DNA from: Mariniplasma anaerobium
GTDB lineage: Bacteria > Bacillota_I > Bacilli_A > Acholeplasmatales > Acholeplasmataceae
Reading direction: 5' to 3'
Assembly: GCF_016865445.1 (NCBI RefSeq)
Contig: NZ_AP024412.1
Location: 868,001 to 932,000 of the forward strand
DNA: 64,000 bases
Positions 42,547-52,571 of this stretch are shown here, piece after piece. The notes beneath the pieces were generated by a model that worked only from the letters and a program-made list of their open reading frames with translations, was not told the DNA's origin and searched no databases. The stretch's first letter is position 1. Each line of letters starts with the position of its first letter. A program made the translations under genes and the position numbers.

Positions 42547-43795
42547 GGGTACATATGATGTACTTCCAAGTGAATCTTATAAATGGGTCGCTTTAGAAAC
42601 TAAGATTAGAGAGATTCTTAGTTTATATAACTTAAAAGAAATTAGAACTCCTATGATGGAGTATTCTAATGTTTTTCATAGAGATTCTGAAGGATCTGAC
42701 ATGGTAACAAAAGAAACATATGATTTTGTTGACAGATCTAATCGAGCATTAACCTTAAGACCAGAAGGTACTGCCGGCGTGATTAGAAGTTATGTAGAAA
42801 ATAAATTATATGCGTCTCAAGAATTAGAAAAAGTCTATTATATTGGACCTAATTTTAGATATGAAAGACCAGGGAAAGGTAGATATCGCCAATTTTCTCA
42901 ATTTGGTGTTGAAGCTATCGGAACAGTTGATCCAGCATTAGATGCTGAAATGATTATCCTTGCTTATGATTTTATTAAAAGATTAGGATTAAAAGGTGTT
43001 AAGGTAAGAGTTAATACACTTGGAGATCAAGAATCAAGAGATAGATATCAAGAAGCTTTAGTTAAGCACTTCACACCACATATTCATGAGTTATGTGAGG
43101 ATTGTAAAAATCGTATTGATAAAAATCCTTTGCGTATATTAGACTGTAAAATTGATTATAAACATGAATCAGTCATTAATGCACCAACGCCTCTAGATTT
43201 ATTAAATGATGCATCACGTGCTTACTTTGATGAAGTCAAGAGTCACTTAGAAATGTGTGGTATAGATTATGTGATCGCACCTAAATTAGTTAGAGGACTT
43301 GACTATTATAGTCACACCGTATTTGAAATAGAAGCCGATATAAAAGGCTTTGGAGCTGCTAATGTACTTGGTGGTGGTGGAAGATACCAAAAATTAGTTT
43401 CTGAGCTTGGAGGGCCTGATTTAGGCGGTATAGGCTTTGCATTTGGTATGGAAAGATTGTTAATGGCATTAGAGGCTAATCACATTGAACTTAATGAAGA
43501 TGTTGAAGTTGATTGTTTTGTCATTACTTTTAGTAAAGAGTTAAAAAAAATAGGAACTAAAATTTTATATGATCTTAGACAAGAAAATTTTGTTTCAGAT
43601 ATGAACTATACAGCTAAATCTTTTAAAGGACAACTTAAACAAGCATTAAGATTTAATTCCAAGTATTTAATTATTCTTGGTGATGAAGAATATGCTAGAG
43701 GTGTAGTCGGTATTAAAGATACAAAAACTGAAATTCAAGAAGAAATTAAAATAGAAAATATCACTGCATATATAAAGAAAAAGATGGAGAAATAA
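42527..43795 (+). CDS. hisS: Histidyl-tRNA synthetase
   Basis: Class II synthetase charging tRNA-His. The 422-residue protein has motif 1 region 'IRTPMMEYSNVFHRDSEGSDMVTKETYDFVD', motif 2 'YIGPNFRYERPGKGRYRQFSQFGVEAIG', the histidine-binding 'LVRGLDYYSHTVFEI' and motif 3 'GGIGFAFGMERLLMAL', then an anticodon-binding domain. AAGGAGG lies before the ATG, inside the GNAT gene. It is followed one base later by aspS. Confidence 0.98.
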   Translation: MAANRVKGTYDVLPSESYKWVALETKIREILSLYNLKEIRTPMMEYSNVFHRDSEGSDMVTKETYDFVDRSNRALTLRPEGTAGVIRSYVENKLYASQELEKVYYIGPNFRYERPGKGRYRQFSQFGVEAIGTVDPALDAEMIILAYDFIKRLGLKGVKVRVNTLGDQESRDRYQEALVKHFTPHIHELCEDCKNRIDKNPLRILDCKIDYKHESVINAPTPLDLLNDASRAYFDEVKSHLEMCGIDYVIAPKLVRGLDYYSHTVFEIEADIKGFGAANVLGGGGRYQKLVSELGGPDLGGIGFAFGMERLLMALEANHIELNEDVEVDCFVITFSKELKKIGTKILYDLRQENFVSDMNYTAKSFKGQLKQALRFNSKYLIILGDEEYARGVVGIKDTKTEIQEEIKIENITAYIKKKMEK

Positions 43796-43796
43796 A

Positions 43797-45512
43797 ATGA
43801 AATATACACATAATAATAATGAACTAAATATATCAAATGTTTTACAAGAAGTTTTCTTAAAAGGTTGGGTTCAAAAATCTAGAAACTTAGGTGGACTTAT
43901 CTTTATCGATTTAAGAGATCGTTTTGGAGTTACACAATTAATGGTTAAACCTGATAATGCTTTTTATGAAGTTGCTTTAAAGATTAGAAGTGAATTTGTC
44001 ATAGAAGTTAAAGGTATCGTTGTTGAGCGTGAAAGTAAGAACTCAGGCATGTCTACAGGGCAAATAGAAATTGATGTTAAAGAACTAACTGTCTTAAGTG
44101 CAGCTGAAACACCTCCAATTACTGTATCTGATGATACAGATGCTTTAGAAGAAACGAGATTAAAATATCGTTATCTTGATTTAAGAAGACCAGTCATGCA
44201 AAACTTTTTAATTCAAAGACATAAAATTACTCAATCCATCCGTAGCGTTTTAGTTAAGGAAGGCTTTTATGAGTTAGATACACCTATATTAGGGAAATCA
44301 ACTCCTGAGGGAGCACGTGACTATTTAGTGCCTTCTAGACTATATGCAGGTCACTTTTATGCACTTCCTCAATCTCCTCAAATCTATAAACAATTATTTA
44401 TGGTAGCTGGGTTTGAAAAATACTTCCAAATGGCTAAATGCTTTAGAGATGAAGATTTAAGAGCTGATCGTCAACCTGAGTTTACTCAAGTTGATATCGA
44501 AGCATCTTTTATCGATGAAGAAGATATACAAGGTTTAATTGAACGTATCATGAAACACACATTTAAAGAAGTATTAGATGTGGATGTGAACATACCATTT
44601 TTAAAGATGAGCTATAAAGAAGCAATGGAAAAATATGGTACTGATAAACCAGATATGCGCTATGAATTACTAATTAATGAATATAAAGATGCATTTAAAG
44701 CCATTGATATTCCATTGTTTAATGAAAAAGCCTTTGTTAAGGGCATCTTATTAGAAAAAGGTGCAAGTTTAACTAGAAAGCAAATTGATAAATTACAAGA
44801 TTTAGTTAAAAAGAATCATGGAGATGCACTTGTATTTATTAAAAATCAAGAAGGTGTATATTCAGGAAGTATCAATAAATTTATGAGTCCAGAAAATTAT
44901 CAATCTTTAAACTTAAAAGATCAAGATATTTTATTTTTAGTTCCTGGGAATGATGAACAAGCATTAAATGCACTTGGAGCTTTAAGAATAGAATTGGCAA
45001 AAACTTTTAATTTAATTGATGAAAATGTCTATAAATTCTTATGGGTTACTCAATGGCCATTATTAGAATATGATGAAGATGAAAAACGTTTTTATGCAAA
45101 ACATCATCCATTTACAGCACCAAGTGATGCAAGTCAATTAAAAACTAATCCAAAAGAAGCGATGGCTAAAGCTTATGACATCGTTTTAAATGGTTATGAA
45201 ATTGGTGGTGGATCGATTCGTATCCATAATCAAGAAGTACAGAAATTAATGTTTGAAACACTAGGGTTATCAGATCAAGAAGTTAAACATCGTTTTGGAT
45301 TCTTTGTAGATGCTCTAAAATATGGTACACCACCACATGGAGGTCTAGCTCTAGGACTTGATCGTATTGTTATGCTTATGACGCATACGGCTAATATTAA
45401 AGATGTTATCGCGTTTCCTAAGACACAAAGTGCGAAAGATCAAATGATGCAAGCACCAAGTGATGTGGATCAAGTTCAACTTGATGAATTACATTTAAAG
45501 ATTGGAGAATAA
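43797..45512 (+). CDS. aspS: Aspartyl-tRNA synthetase
   Basis: Class II synthetase charging tRNA-Asp. The 571-residue protein is the bacterial type: an N-terminal OB anticodon domain ('FLKGWVQKSRNLGGLIFIDLRDRFGVTQLM'), then 'RYLDLRRPVMQ', motif 2 'AKCFRDEDLRADRQPEFTQVDIE', the inserted GAD domain, and motif 3 'GGLALGLDRIVMLM'. It shares the hisS operon and T-box leader. A GGAG site lies in the end of hisS. Confidence 0.98.
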   Translation: MKYTHNNNELNISNVLQEVFLKGWVQKSRNLGGLIFIDLRDRFGVTQLMVKPDNAFYEVALKIRSEFVIEVKGIVVERESKNSGMSTGQIEIDVKELTVLSAAETPPITVSDDTDALEETRLKYRYLDLRRPVMQNFLIQRHKITQSIRSVLVKEGFYELDTPILGKSTPEGARDYLVPSRLYAGHFYALPQSPQIYKQLFMVAGFEKYFQMAKCFRDEDLRADRQPEFTQVDIEASFIDEEDIQGLIERIMKHTFKEVLDVDVNIPFLKMSYKEAMEKYGTDKPDMRYELLINEYKDAFKAIDIPLFNEKAFVKGILLEKGASLTRKQIDKLQDLVKKNHGDALVFIKNQEGVYSGSINKFMSPENYQSLNLKDQDILFLVPGNDEQALNALGALRIELAKTFNLIDENVYKFLWVTQWPLLEYDEDEKRFYAKHHPFTAPSDASQLKTNPKEAMAKAYDIVLNGYEIGGGSIRIHNQEVQKLMFETLGLSDQEVKHRFGFFVDALKYGTPPHGGLALGLDRIVMLMTHTANIKDVIAFPKTQSAKDQMMQAPSDVDQVQLDELHLKIGE

Positions 45513-45513
45513 T

Positions 45514-46011
45514 ATGAAATCTATTGTTTTAGCTGGAGGTTGTTTTTGGGGTGTAGAAGCCTATTTTGATCAACTTAAAGGTATTAGTGAGACTTCAGTA
45601 GGTTATGTTGATGGAGATAAGAAAAATCCTACTTATCATGAAGTTTGTAATGGATTAGCTTCTCATGCAGAAGCATGTAAAGTTATCTATGATGAAAATG
45701 TTATATCTTTAGAAGGTGTTTTAGAACATTTTTTCAGAATTATGAATCCATTTAGTTTAAATAAACAAGGTAATGATTATGGAAATCAATACAGAAGTGG
45801 AATTTATCTAGATGATATGAGTGAAAAACCATTAGTAGAAGCTTATATGAAATCTTATTTTGGTAAAAATTATGATCGTGTTGTTGTTAAGGTTAAAGAA
45901 AATAAAGATTATGCTTTAGCAGAAGACAATCATCAAAAATATTTAAAGAAAAACCCATTTGGTTATTGTCATGTAAATTTAGGGTTAGCGAAAAGAGATG
46001 AAAAAAAATAA
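45514..46011 (+). CDS. msrA: Peptide methionine sulfoxide reductase MsrA
   Basis: Reduces methionine-S-sulfoxide in proteins. The 165-residue protein has the catalytic '[12 protein letters not shown]' at its start and '[21 protein letters not shown]', the family's substrate-binding block. No recycling cysteine pair is obvious at the C-terminus. The ATG at 45514 is preferred; an in-frame TTG at 45502 would start inside aspS. GGAG lies just before it. Its stop overlaps the next start by one base. Confidence 0.95.
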   Translation: MKSIVLAGGCFWGVEAYFDQLKGISETSVGYVDGDKKNPTYHEVCNGLASHAEACKVIYDENVISLEGVLEHFFRIMNPFSLNKQGNDYGNQYRSGIYLDDMSEKPLVEAYMKSYFGKNYDRVVVKVKENKDYALAEDNHQKYLKKNPFGYCHVNLGLAKRDEKK

Positions 46012-46484
46012 TGAGAAAATCATATATATCATGGGATGATTATTTCATGGGTGTAGCTAAATTATCAGCATTAAGAAGTAAAGATCCAAAAACACAAGTT
46101 GGAGCATGCATTGTTAACGAGGATTTAAGAATAGTTGGTATTGGATATAATGGGATGCCACAAGGTGCAAAAGATGATGAATTTCCTTGGGGGAGTGAAG
46201 GCGATTATTTGGATACAAAATATCCTTATGTTGTCCATGCAGAAGCTAATGCCATACTCAATGCGACACAATCTTTAAAAGGGTCTAAAATATATGTGAC
46301 ACTTTTTCCTTGTAATGAATGTACAAAATTGATCATTCAAAGTGGAATTAAAGAAATTGTCTTTGAAAGTGATAAATATCAACATACAAAAGAACACCAA
46401 GCAGCACTTAAAATGTTAAAAGCTGCACATGTGACGACACGTAAGATCGAAGTTGGTGAATTATCTTATGTTAACATTTCTTAA
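46011..46484 (+). CDS. comEB: dCMP deaminase (ComEB)
   Basis: Zinc enzyme turning dCMP into dUMP, feeding thymidylate synthase. The 157-residue protein has the zinc/catalytic motif '[10 protein letters not shown]' and '[16 protein letters not shown]', with the two zinc cysteines, after an N-terminal '[13 protein letters not shown]'. It shares a base with the msrA stop and overlaps the next gene by 17 bases, so it is translationally coupled on both sides. Confidence 0.95.
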   Translation: MRKSYISWDDYFMGVAKLSALRSKDPKTQVGACIVNEDLRIVGIGYNGMPQGAKDDEFPWGSEGDYLDTKYPYVVHAEANAILNATQSLKGSKIYVTLFPCNECTKLIIQSGIKEIVFESDKYQHTKEHQAALKMLKAAHVTTRKIEVGELSYVNIS

Positions 46485-47457
46485 AGAACATAAAATTGGT
46501 ATTATCATAGGCTTTTTTGCGTATATTTATGTATTATTTGTCGCAGTTGCGCCAACTAACTACAATGTGACTGCCCCAGGTGGTCTGACTGCAGTAGAAA
46601 GTAATTTTATTATTGAAGATCATGAAATGCCTGATCAATTCTTTAGTATTTATGTATATTCATATGATCCTATTACCGCATTTCAATTTATGGTCTTGCA
46701 GAACAATGAGCAGTTTGTTTTAAGAAAACCTACCATAAGAGAACAAGAAAATACAATTATTGATGAATATAGACAAGGTCAAATATCAAAAAGTGTATCT
46801 TATCAAATTTCGCTTATTAAAGCCTATACAATGGCTCAAGATCAAGATGATACAATTATTATGGACTATGGATTTGAAGGGTTATATATTTATGATTTTC
46901 CTAAAAGATTAGATGAAGTCTCTATAGGCGACGTCATTAAAGAAATCAATGGTCAATTATATGCAGATTATGAGCCTCAAGAGTTCTTTGATTTAAGTAG
47001 TCATCAACAAGTAACCTATTTAATTCAAAAAAATGATGGAACAGAATATGTACTCAATTATGATCAAATTGAAGGGGATGTATCCTTTTGGTTTTATCCT
47101 AAATATGATATTTACCAAGCTTTTCCAGCTTATGAGCTTCCTGGACTTAACTCTACAGTTGGAGGACCAAGTGGAGGCATGCTACAAACCCTTAGTATTT
47201 ATGTAAGTTTACTAAAACTAAACATTCCAGATATCAAAATTTCTGGAACTGGCACCATAAATAGCGATGGAACCATCGGTAGAATCGGTGGAATTAGACA
47301 AAAAATATACACTGCAGAATTCAATAAAGTTGATGTGTTTTTTATACCAGAATCACACTTAGATGAGATAGATGGTATTGATTATTCATTTGTTATTGTA
47401 CCAGTAGAAACCATAGAAGAGGCGGCTAATTGGCTATATGAAACATATAATGGATAA
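46468..47457 (+). CDS. PDZ domain/Lon-like serine protease (YlbL/SepM type)
   Basis: Membrane-anchored protease of 329 residues with an N-terminal helix (about 9-28), a PDZ domain (about residues 140-195, '[15 protein letters not shown]'-like sequence) and a C-terminal S16 Lon-type catalytic domain. The serine lies in '[11 protein letters not shown]' and the lysine in '[11 protein letters not shown]', the expected Ser-Lys dyad. The layout matches Bacillus YlbL and streptococcal SepM, which cleave outside the membrane. I use the ATG at 46468, inside comEB; a TTG at 46453 is possible. The substrate is unknown. Confidence 0.9.
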   Translation: MLTFLKEHKIGIIIGFFAYIYVLFVAVAPTNYNVTAPGGLTAVESNFIIEDHEMPDQFFSIYVYSYDPITAFQFMVLQNNEQFVLRKPTIREQENTIIDEYRQGQISKSVSYQISLIKAYTMAQDQDDTIIMDYGFEGLYIYDFPKRLDEVSIGDVIKEINGQLYADYEPQEFFDLSSHQQVTYLIQKNDGTEYVLNYDQIEGDVSFWFYPKYDIYQAFPAYELPGLNSTVGGPSGGMLQTLSIYVSLLKLNIPDIKISGTGTINSDGTIGRIGGIRQKIYTAEFNKVDVFFIPESHLDEIDGIDYSFVIVPVETIEEAANWLYETYNG

Positions 47458-47824
47458 GGTTTATAAGTTTTATCACAAGTATAGAAATCTAGTCAAGTTG
47501 ATTGATAGACAAACGACAATGAAAACCACTTTAAAATCTGTTTTTGGCGCACTACTTATTTCGTTTCTAATCATACTTTTACCAGTAATCTTGCTTATCA
47601 ATTTGTTTATATTTACTAAACTTACATTAATTTTATCGATAATTTTGATATGTATGCTGATTTTGTGGGTTTATTTGTATTATCATTTTTATTACGTGCT
47701 TATTCAGAACTATCATGAAAAAATAAAAGAAATTAACACAACAGTTCCTAAATTAGTAGAATTTTCTTTTGTGGGATTTATAATGCTCACGCTAGGTATT
47801 GTGGTTTTATCAGTTGTGTTTTAA
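47438..47824 (+). CDS. Small hypothetical membrane protein, 128 residues
   Basis: I do not recognise a family. The protein has a basic N-terminal 30 residues, then two long hydrophobic segments (about 33-58 and 60-85), a polar loop, and a final helix (about 108-128). It overlaps the protease gene and precedes lspA by 12 bases, so it belongs to that operon. The start is uncertain: an ATG at 47450 is equally possible and neither has a clear ribosome site. Confidence 0.7.
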   Translation: MKHIMDKVYKFYHKYRNLVKLIDRQTTMKTTLKSVFGALLISFLIILLPVILLINLFIFTKLTLILSIILICMLILWVYLYYHFYYVLIQNYHEKIKEINTTVPKLVEFSFVGFIMLTLGIVVLSVVF

Positions 47825-47836
47825 AAGGAGTTTGCT

Positions 47837-48373
47837 ATGATTATAGGATTCATTATCATTTTTGCCACATTATTTATAGATCAACTATCTAAACAATTAG
47901 CATATCATTTGATTGCTCCAACTTTTTCAGGAACTAACACAGTACTTTTAAAAAATGTATTGGAGCTTAGTTATTATGAAAATCCAGGTGCATCTCTAGG
48001 TATATTAGAGGGTTTTGCATATAAGAGTCTTTTATTCTTTGTTATCACAGTTATAGCCTTAATTATTTTTGGATATTTATTTAAAGATAGTGATTTCAAA
48101 CATAAAAAAATATACTCTATATCAATTGCTCTATTTATTAGTGGAACGCTAGGTAATGCTATAGATAGAGCACTATATGGCTTTGTTATAGACTTTTTAC
48201 ACTATCCGTTCTTAGATTTTCTAAACAACATACCAGGAATAAGTAATTTTACCAACAATATGGCAGATAATTATTTATCAGCTGCAATCATACTATTTGG
48301 TATTGATCTATTTTTCTTCGAATCAAAGAGAAACAAACAAAAAAAGGATGAGCAAAATGCCAAAATCAATTAA
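47837..48373 (+). CDS. lspA: Lipoprotein signal peptidase (signal peptidase II)
   Basis: Integral membrane aspartic protease that cleaves prolipoprotein signal peptides. The 178-residue protein has four membrane helices, 'IDQLSKQLAYHLI' after the first, 'YYENPGASLGILEG', and the catalytic aspartates in 'GNAIDRALYGFVIDFLHY'. It ends in a lysine-rich tail. AAAAGGAG lies before the ATG. It overlaps rluD by 17 bases, the same lspA-rluD order as in Bacillus. Confidence 0.95.
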   Translation: MIIGFIIIFATLFIDQLSKQLAYHLIAPTFSGTNTVLLKNVLELSYYENPGASLGILEGFAYKSLLFFVITVIALIIFGYLFKDSDFKHKKIYSISIALFISGTLGNAIDRALYGFVIDFLHYPFLDFLNNIPGISNFTNNMADNYLSAAIILFGIDLFFFESKRNKQKKDEQNAKIN

Positions 48374-49259
48374 AATCGATATATCTCAAGAAAAACAAAG
48401 ACTGGATACTTTTTTATCAGAAAATGAATATCCAGATAAAAGTAGAAGTTATGTACAAACACTGATTAAAGATGAAAAGATTTTAGTTAATGGACTAAAG
48501 GTTAAAACCGGATATACATTAAAAGAAGGCGATTTGGTTAGTCTTTTAGACGTAGAACTAAAAACACTAGATCTTGAACCTGTTGATCTACATTTAGATA
48601 TTGTCTATGAGGATGATGACCTACTTGTGATCAATAAGCCTGAAGGGTTAGTTGTGCATCCAGCATCGACTTATCATAAGCCAACACTTGTTCATGGTTT
48701 AATGCATCAAATAGACCATTTAAGTTCTATAAACGGTGTTATAAGACCAGGTATCGTTCATAGAATTGATAAAGATACCAGTGGTTTATTAGTCGTTGCT
48801 AAAACGGATCAAGCTCATCAATTATTAAGTGAACAATTAAAAAATCACGAAATCACAAGAACTTATACAGCTCTTGTCTATCATGATTTTGATGAAAATG
48901 AAGGTACAATTAAAGCTCCAATAGGCCGACATCCAAAAAATAGAATGAAAATGACTGTTTTAGAAAGCGGTAGATTTTCTGTAACACATTTTAAAGTATT
49001 AAAAAGATTTGATCAATATACTTTAATTTCTTGTGATTTAGAAACTGGAAGAACACATCAAATTAGAGTTCATATGGCATATATTAATCATCCAGTTGTT
49101 GGAGATCCTATTTATGGACCAAAAAAAGTCATTTCAAAACATGGTCAATTTCTACATGCAACAGATTTATCTTTTGTTCATCCCATAAAAAAAGAGCATA
49201 TGACATTTCATGCCGATATACCCTCTTATTTTCAAAAATTCTTGGATGAATTAGAATAA
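48357..49259 (+). CDS. rluD: Ribosomal large subunit pseudouridine synthase (RluD family)
   Basis: Forms pseudouridine in 23S rRNA. The 300-residue protein has an N-terminal S4 RNA-binding domain ('QRLDTFLSENEYPDKSRSYVQTLIKDEKILVNG') and the catalytic 'GIVHRIDKDTSGLLVVAKT', with the aspartate. 'LETGRTHQIRVHM' and 'GDPIYGP' complete the site. The ATG at 48357 is favoured because AAGGATGA lies nine bases upstream; an ATG at 48348 is in the ribosome site itself. Its last nine bases overlap the converging rnhC gene. Confidence 0.93.
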   Translation: MPKSIKIDISQEKQRLDTFLSENEYPDKSRSYVQTLIKDEKILVNGLKVKTGYTLKEGDLVSLLDVELKTLDLEPVDLHLDIVYEDDDLLVINKPEGLVVHPASTYHKPTLVHGLMHQIDHLSSINGVIRPGIVHRIDKDTSGLLVVAKTDQAHQLLSEQLKNHEITRTYTALVYHDFDENEGTIKAPIGRHPKNRMKMTVLESGRFSVTHFKVLKRFDQYTLISCDLETGRTHQIRVHMAYINHPVVGDPIYGPKKVISKHGQFLHATDLSFVHPIKKEHMTFHADIPSYFQKFLDELE

Positions 49260-50108
49260 ATCTTGTTTTGTTACATTTTTAAAATTCATTTTTGTAACAT
49301 TATGTAGCTGTTTTTGACCTTTTTTCTCAAAAATAGTTTTAACCATTTCATCAACTTCTTTACTTGCACCTTTTAAAAGTTTGATACCAAGCTTTTGACT
49401 ATATTGTTGCATCTTAACTAAAAAAGCGTAGCGTGCTATAATAGACGCAGCTGCAACACTCAAATGAACTTGTTCAGCTTTTGTGTGAAAATCAATATCA
49501 CGATAAACTAAAGTTTCATCTTTTAAGTAGTTGTAATATAGTTGTGGTGTACAAAATTGATCTAAGATCACTGGGACTGTTTCCTTTAACTTAGAAGAAG
49601 TTTTAATGATTGCTTGATTATGAAGTAAAGCTTTCATCTTATTCAAGTTGTAACCTTCACTAACTAGTTTATTGTACTTAGTTGGTGGAAGAATTAATAG
49701 TGAATGAACAAGTTTTTTAGCTAGTTTTGGAGCAATATCAATGATTTGTTGATCACTCATATTTTTTGAATCTCTAACATTAAGTTCTTCTAAATAAGGA
49801 ATTTCTGACTTGTTAACAAATGCAGAACAAACAACTACAGGTCCAAAAACATCACCTGTACCTACTTCATCTGAACCAATTGCTGCATAGTCTTCTTTAT
49901 TTAAATGTGTCTTAATAGCTACCAACTCATGTGTGACTTCATCACCTTGCAATAAAACTTTTCCAGTTTTATAAGCTAGGATATCAATATCGTTATGTTT
50001 AGCATGAAAAAGCAAATAGGGATTTTTCGCCTCTACTTGATGATATTGATAAACTTTGTTAAGTTTTTCTAATTCTAAATCTGTTACTGACATTGTGTAA
50101 TGTTTCAT
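49251..50108 (-). CDS. rnhC: Ribonuclease HIII
   Basis: Degrades RNA in RNA-DNA hybrids. The 285-residue protein has an N-terminal TBP-like substrate-binding domain (about 1-80) and an RNase H type 2 catalytic domain starting 'AIGSDEVGTGDVFGPVVVCSAFV', where the D-E-x-G motif identifies the HIII/HII group. 'LNVRDSKNMSDQ' and 'HLSVAAASIIARYAFL' follow with further acidic and structural residues. AGAGGTGA precedes the ATG. It converges on rluD with no separating terminator. Confidence 0.94.
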   Translation of the reverse strand: MKHYTMSVTDLELEKLNKVYQYHQVEAKNPYLLFHAKHNDIDILAYKTGKVLLQGDEVTHELVAIKTHLNKEDYAAIGSDEVGTGDVFGPVVVCSAFVNKSEIPYLEELNVRDSKNMSDQQIIDIAPKLAKKLVHSLLILPPTKYNKLVSEGYNLNKMKALLHNQAIIKTSSKLKETVPVILDQFCTPQLYYNYLKDETLVYRDIDFHTKAEQVHLSVAAASIIARYAFLVKMQQYSQKLGIKLLKGASKEVDEMVKTIFEKKGQKQLHNVTKMNFKNVTKQDLF

Positions 50109-50129
50109 GTTTCACCTCTTATTATCAAG

Positions 50130-50139
50130 TATAATTATA
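50130..50139. promoter_or_regulatory. Overlapping divergent -10 elements of rnhC and mutS2
   Basis: The palindrome GTATAATTATAC (50129-50140) contains TATAAT on the forward strand (50130-50135) and TATAAT on the reverse strand (50139-50134). No strong -35 is visible on either side. Confidence 0.5.
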
Positions 50140-50168
50140 CCATATTTTTAAGGAAAAAGGGTTCTTTT

Positions 50169-52493
50169 ATGAGATTTATGACGAAAACGCTTGAATTAGA
50201 TGTAATCATCGAAAGAATATTGAAAAATATTAAATCTGATTCAGCATCCCAAAATTTAATAAATCTAACTCCATATACTGACATTTTTACAATTTCTAGT
50301 AAACTAGATGAAGTTGTTGACATGTTAGAACTAGTTGCTAGATTAGGAACAATGCCTTTTTTAGCCAATTTTGATATATATCCACTCATTCATTATGCAG
50401 AAATCAAGAGAACTTATACCATTCAAGATTTACTTTATATACGTTTGTTTTTGGTAATGGAGCGAGATATACTTGCTTATCTAAAACAAAAGCAATCTCT
50501 AAAAATAGAAAGTCCAACTTTATCACCACTTTTTAGCCAACTGTCTAATCATAGATATTTGTTAGATTATATGAGTTCGAAAATAGATGAAGATGGTGTT
50601 ATATTAGATGATGCAACACCAAAACTTTTAAGTATTAGAAAAGATTTGTCACGTTTTGATAAGCAATTACAAGATAAATTACAAAAAATGGTTATAGATT
50701 ATCAAAGTTATTTAAATGATGCAAATATCGTCATGAGAAATGATAGATTTTGTATTGGTGTAAAAGAAGCATTCAAGCATAAGATCAAAGGTGTTATTCA
50801 TGATATGAGTGCATCAAAACAAACGATTTATATTGAACCTGAACAAACAAGATCAATTACAGCACATATTGAGAGTTTAAAAGTTGATGAGCAAAGAGAA
50901 ATAGATGTTATTATTGCATCTATTAGTGAACAAATACAAGAAGCACATGAATCTTTAAAATATAACATCGATATACTAGTTAATCTTGATTTAATTCATG
51001 CTAAAGCTATATATGCACTTGATATCGATGGACATAAACCAAATATTAATAAAGATGGATTTATTCAACTAATTAAAGCAAAACATCCATTATTAAATCC
51101 AAAAGAAGCAGTTCCAATTGATTTAACTTTGGATAAAAATTTAAAAACATTATTAATAACAGGACCAAATACTGGTGGTAAAACAGTTGCATTAAAAACT
51201 TTAGGCTTATTGACCTTAATGACTCAAATAGGTGTTTTAGCACCTTTAAATGAAGCTAGTAATATTGCGATATTTGATCAAGTATTTGCAGATATTGGTG
51301 ATGAACAGTCTATATCGCAGTCTTTATCAACATTTTCATCACATTTAACTAAAATAATCAACATGATATCTGAGATGAAAGATAATACTCTAGTATTATT
51401 AGATGAAATAGGTAGTGGTACCGATCCTAATGAAGGCGTTGCACTCGCTATTTCTATATTAGAAGCCTTTAAAGCCTTTGATGCTAGAATGATGGTCACA
51501 ACACACTACTCTGAGCTTAAAAGCTATGCATTTGAGCAACCACATATGACTACAGCTAGTGTAGCCTTTGATAAAAAGACATTAAAACCGTTATATTATC
51601 TTCAAATGGGAACTACTGGATCATCTCATGCATTTTTGATTGCAAAACGTCTAGGTCTAAAAGATGAAATCGTAAATCATGCATTAAAACTTTATGAGGG
51701 TAGACAAACTGATTTAGCTAAAATGATGGAAAAACTTAATGATGAAATGGTTGATATCCAAAAAGAAAAAGAAACCTTAAATAAAGAACTTATTTTAGTT
51801 AAAAATGAGAAAAAACATTATGAAACTGTCAAAAATGATCTTTTACAAAAGCAAGATCAAATGATCGAGAAAGTCAAACATACTGAAGAAACTAAATGGT
51901 TAAAACTTCGAGATGAAGCAAGTAATTTAATTGAGCTTTTAAAAGAAAAATCGACATTAACTAAACCAGAAATAGCAGAATTAAAATATAGATTAAATCA
52001 AAATATTGCAAACGATAAATCTCTATATTTTGAAGAAGAATTAAATATTGGAGATGAAGTTTTTATTACAAGTTATCAACAATATGGTAAAATCGTAGAT
52101 ATTAAAGATGATTTATATCGAGTAAAATTTGGTCAATTTGATTTAAAATTTAAAGCCAAAGATATAAAAAAAGAAAAAGATGATAAACCCAAAAAGAAGA
52201 AAACTGTTGTTAAATCTAAACAATCAGAGCCATTTAAACCTCAAAAACAAGGAAAAATGGAAGTTGATTTAAGAGGATTTAGATTTGAAGAAGTTAAAGC
52301 AGCCCTTGATGATGCAATTGATGGCGCAATGATTTCTGGATTAACGACTTTAAGAATTATTCATGGATTTGGAACTGGAGCCGTTAGAAAAGCTGTCCAT
52401 CAGTATATTCAAAGCTCTCCATATATTAAAGATCATCGTTTTGGTGGTGAGGGTGAAGGGTTAAATGGTGTAACAATTGTTACATTAAAATAA
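50169..52493 (+). CDS. mutS2: Endonuclease MutS2
   Basis: MutS-family ATPase with a C-terminal Smr nuclease domain, implicated in limiting recombination and in splitting collided ribosomes. The 774 residues include Walker A 'ITGPNTGGKTVALKTLGLL' (about residue 335), 'DIGDEQSISQSLSTFSSHL', Walker B 'LLDEIGSGTDPNEG', a long coiled-coil region, a lysine-rich linker and an Smr domain with 'DLRGFR' and 'HGFGTGAVRKAV'. The ATG at 50169 has AGGAAAAAGGG upstream and gives the normal N-terminus; an upstream in-frame ATG at 50100 overlaps rnhC. Confidence 0.96.
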   Translation: MRFMTKTLELDVIIERILKNIKSDSASQNLINLTPYTDIFTISSKLDEVVDMLELVARLGTMPFLANFDIYPLIHYAEIKRTYTIQDLLYIRLFLVMERDILAYLKQKQSLKIESPTLSPLFSQLSNHRYLLDYMSSKIDEDGVILDDATPKLLSIRKDLSRFDKQLQDKLQKMVIDYQSYLNDANIVMRNDRFCIGVKEAFKHKIKGVIHDMSASKQTIYIEPEQTRSITAHIESLKVDEQREIDVIIASISEQIQEAHESLKYNIDILVNLDLIHAKAIYALDIDGHKPNINKDGFIQLIKAKHPLLNPKEAVPIDLTLDKNLKTLLITGPNTGGKTVALKTLGLLTLMTQIGVLAPLNEASNIAIFDQVFADIGDEQSISQSLSTFSSHLTKIINMISEMKDNTLVLLDEIGSGTDPNEGVALAISILEAFKAFDARMMVTTHYSELKSYAFEQPHMTTASVAFDKKTLKPLYYLQMGTTGSSHAFLIAKRLGLKDEIVNHALKLYEGRQTDLAKMMEKLNDEMVDIQKEKETLNKELILVKNEKKHYETVKNDLLQKQDQMIEKVKHTEETKWLKLRDEASNLIELLKEKSTLTKPEIAELKYRLNQNIANDKSLYFEEELNIGDEVFITSYQQYGKIVDIKDDLYRVKFGQFDLKFKAKDIKKEKDDKPKKKKTVVKSKQSEPFKPQKQGKMEVDLRGFRFEEVKAALDDAIDGAMISGLTTLRIIHGFGTGAVRKAVHQYIQSSPYIKDHRFGGEGEGLNGVTIVTLK

Positions 52494-52503
52494 TGCTTTT
52501 ATC

Positions 52504-52531
52504 TTGAAATAATTTCAAAATACTATATAAT
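52504..52531 (+). promoter_or_regulatory. Promoter of the thioredoxin gene, with an inverted repeat over the -35
   Basis: TTGAAA (52504-52509) and TATAAT (52526-52531) are 16 bases apart. The -35 is part of a perfect inverted repeat, TTGAAAT-A-ATTTCAA (52504-52518), that could be an operator. Confidence 0.65.
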
Positions 52532-52571
52532 ATAATTATAATAAAATTTATTAAGAAATGAGGATAATTTA

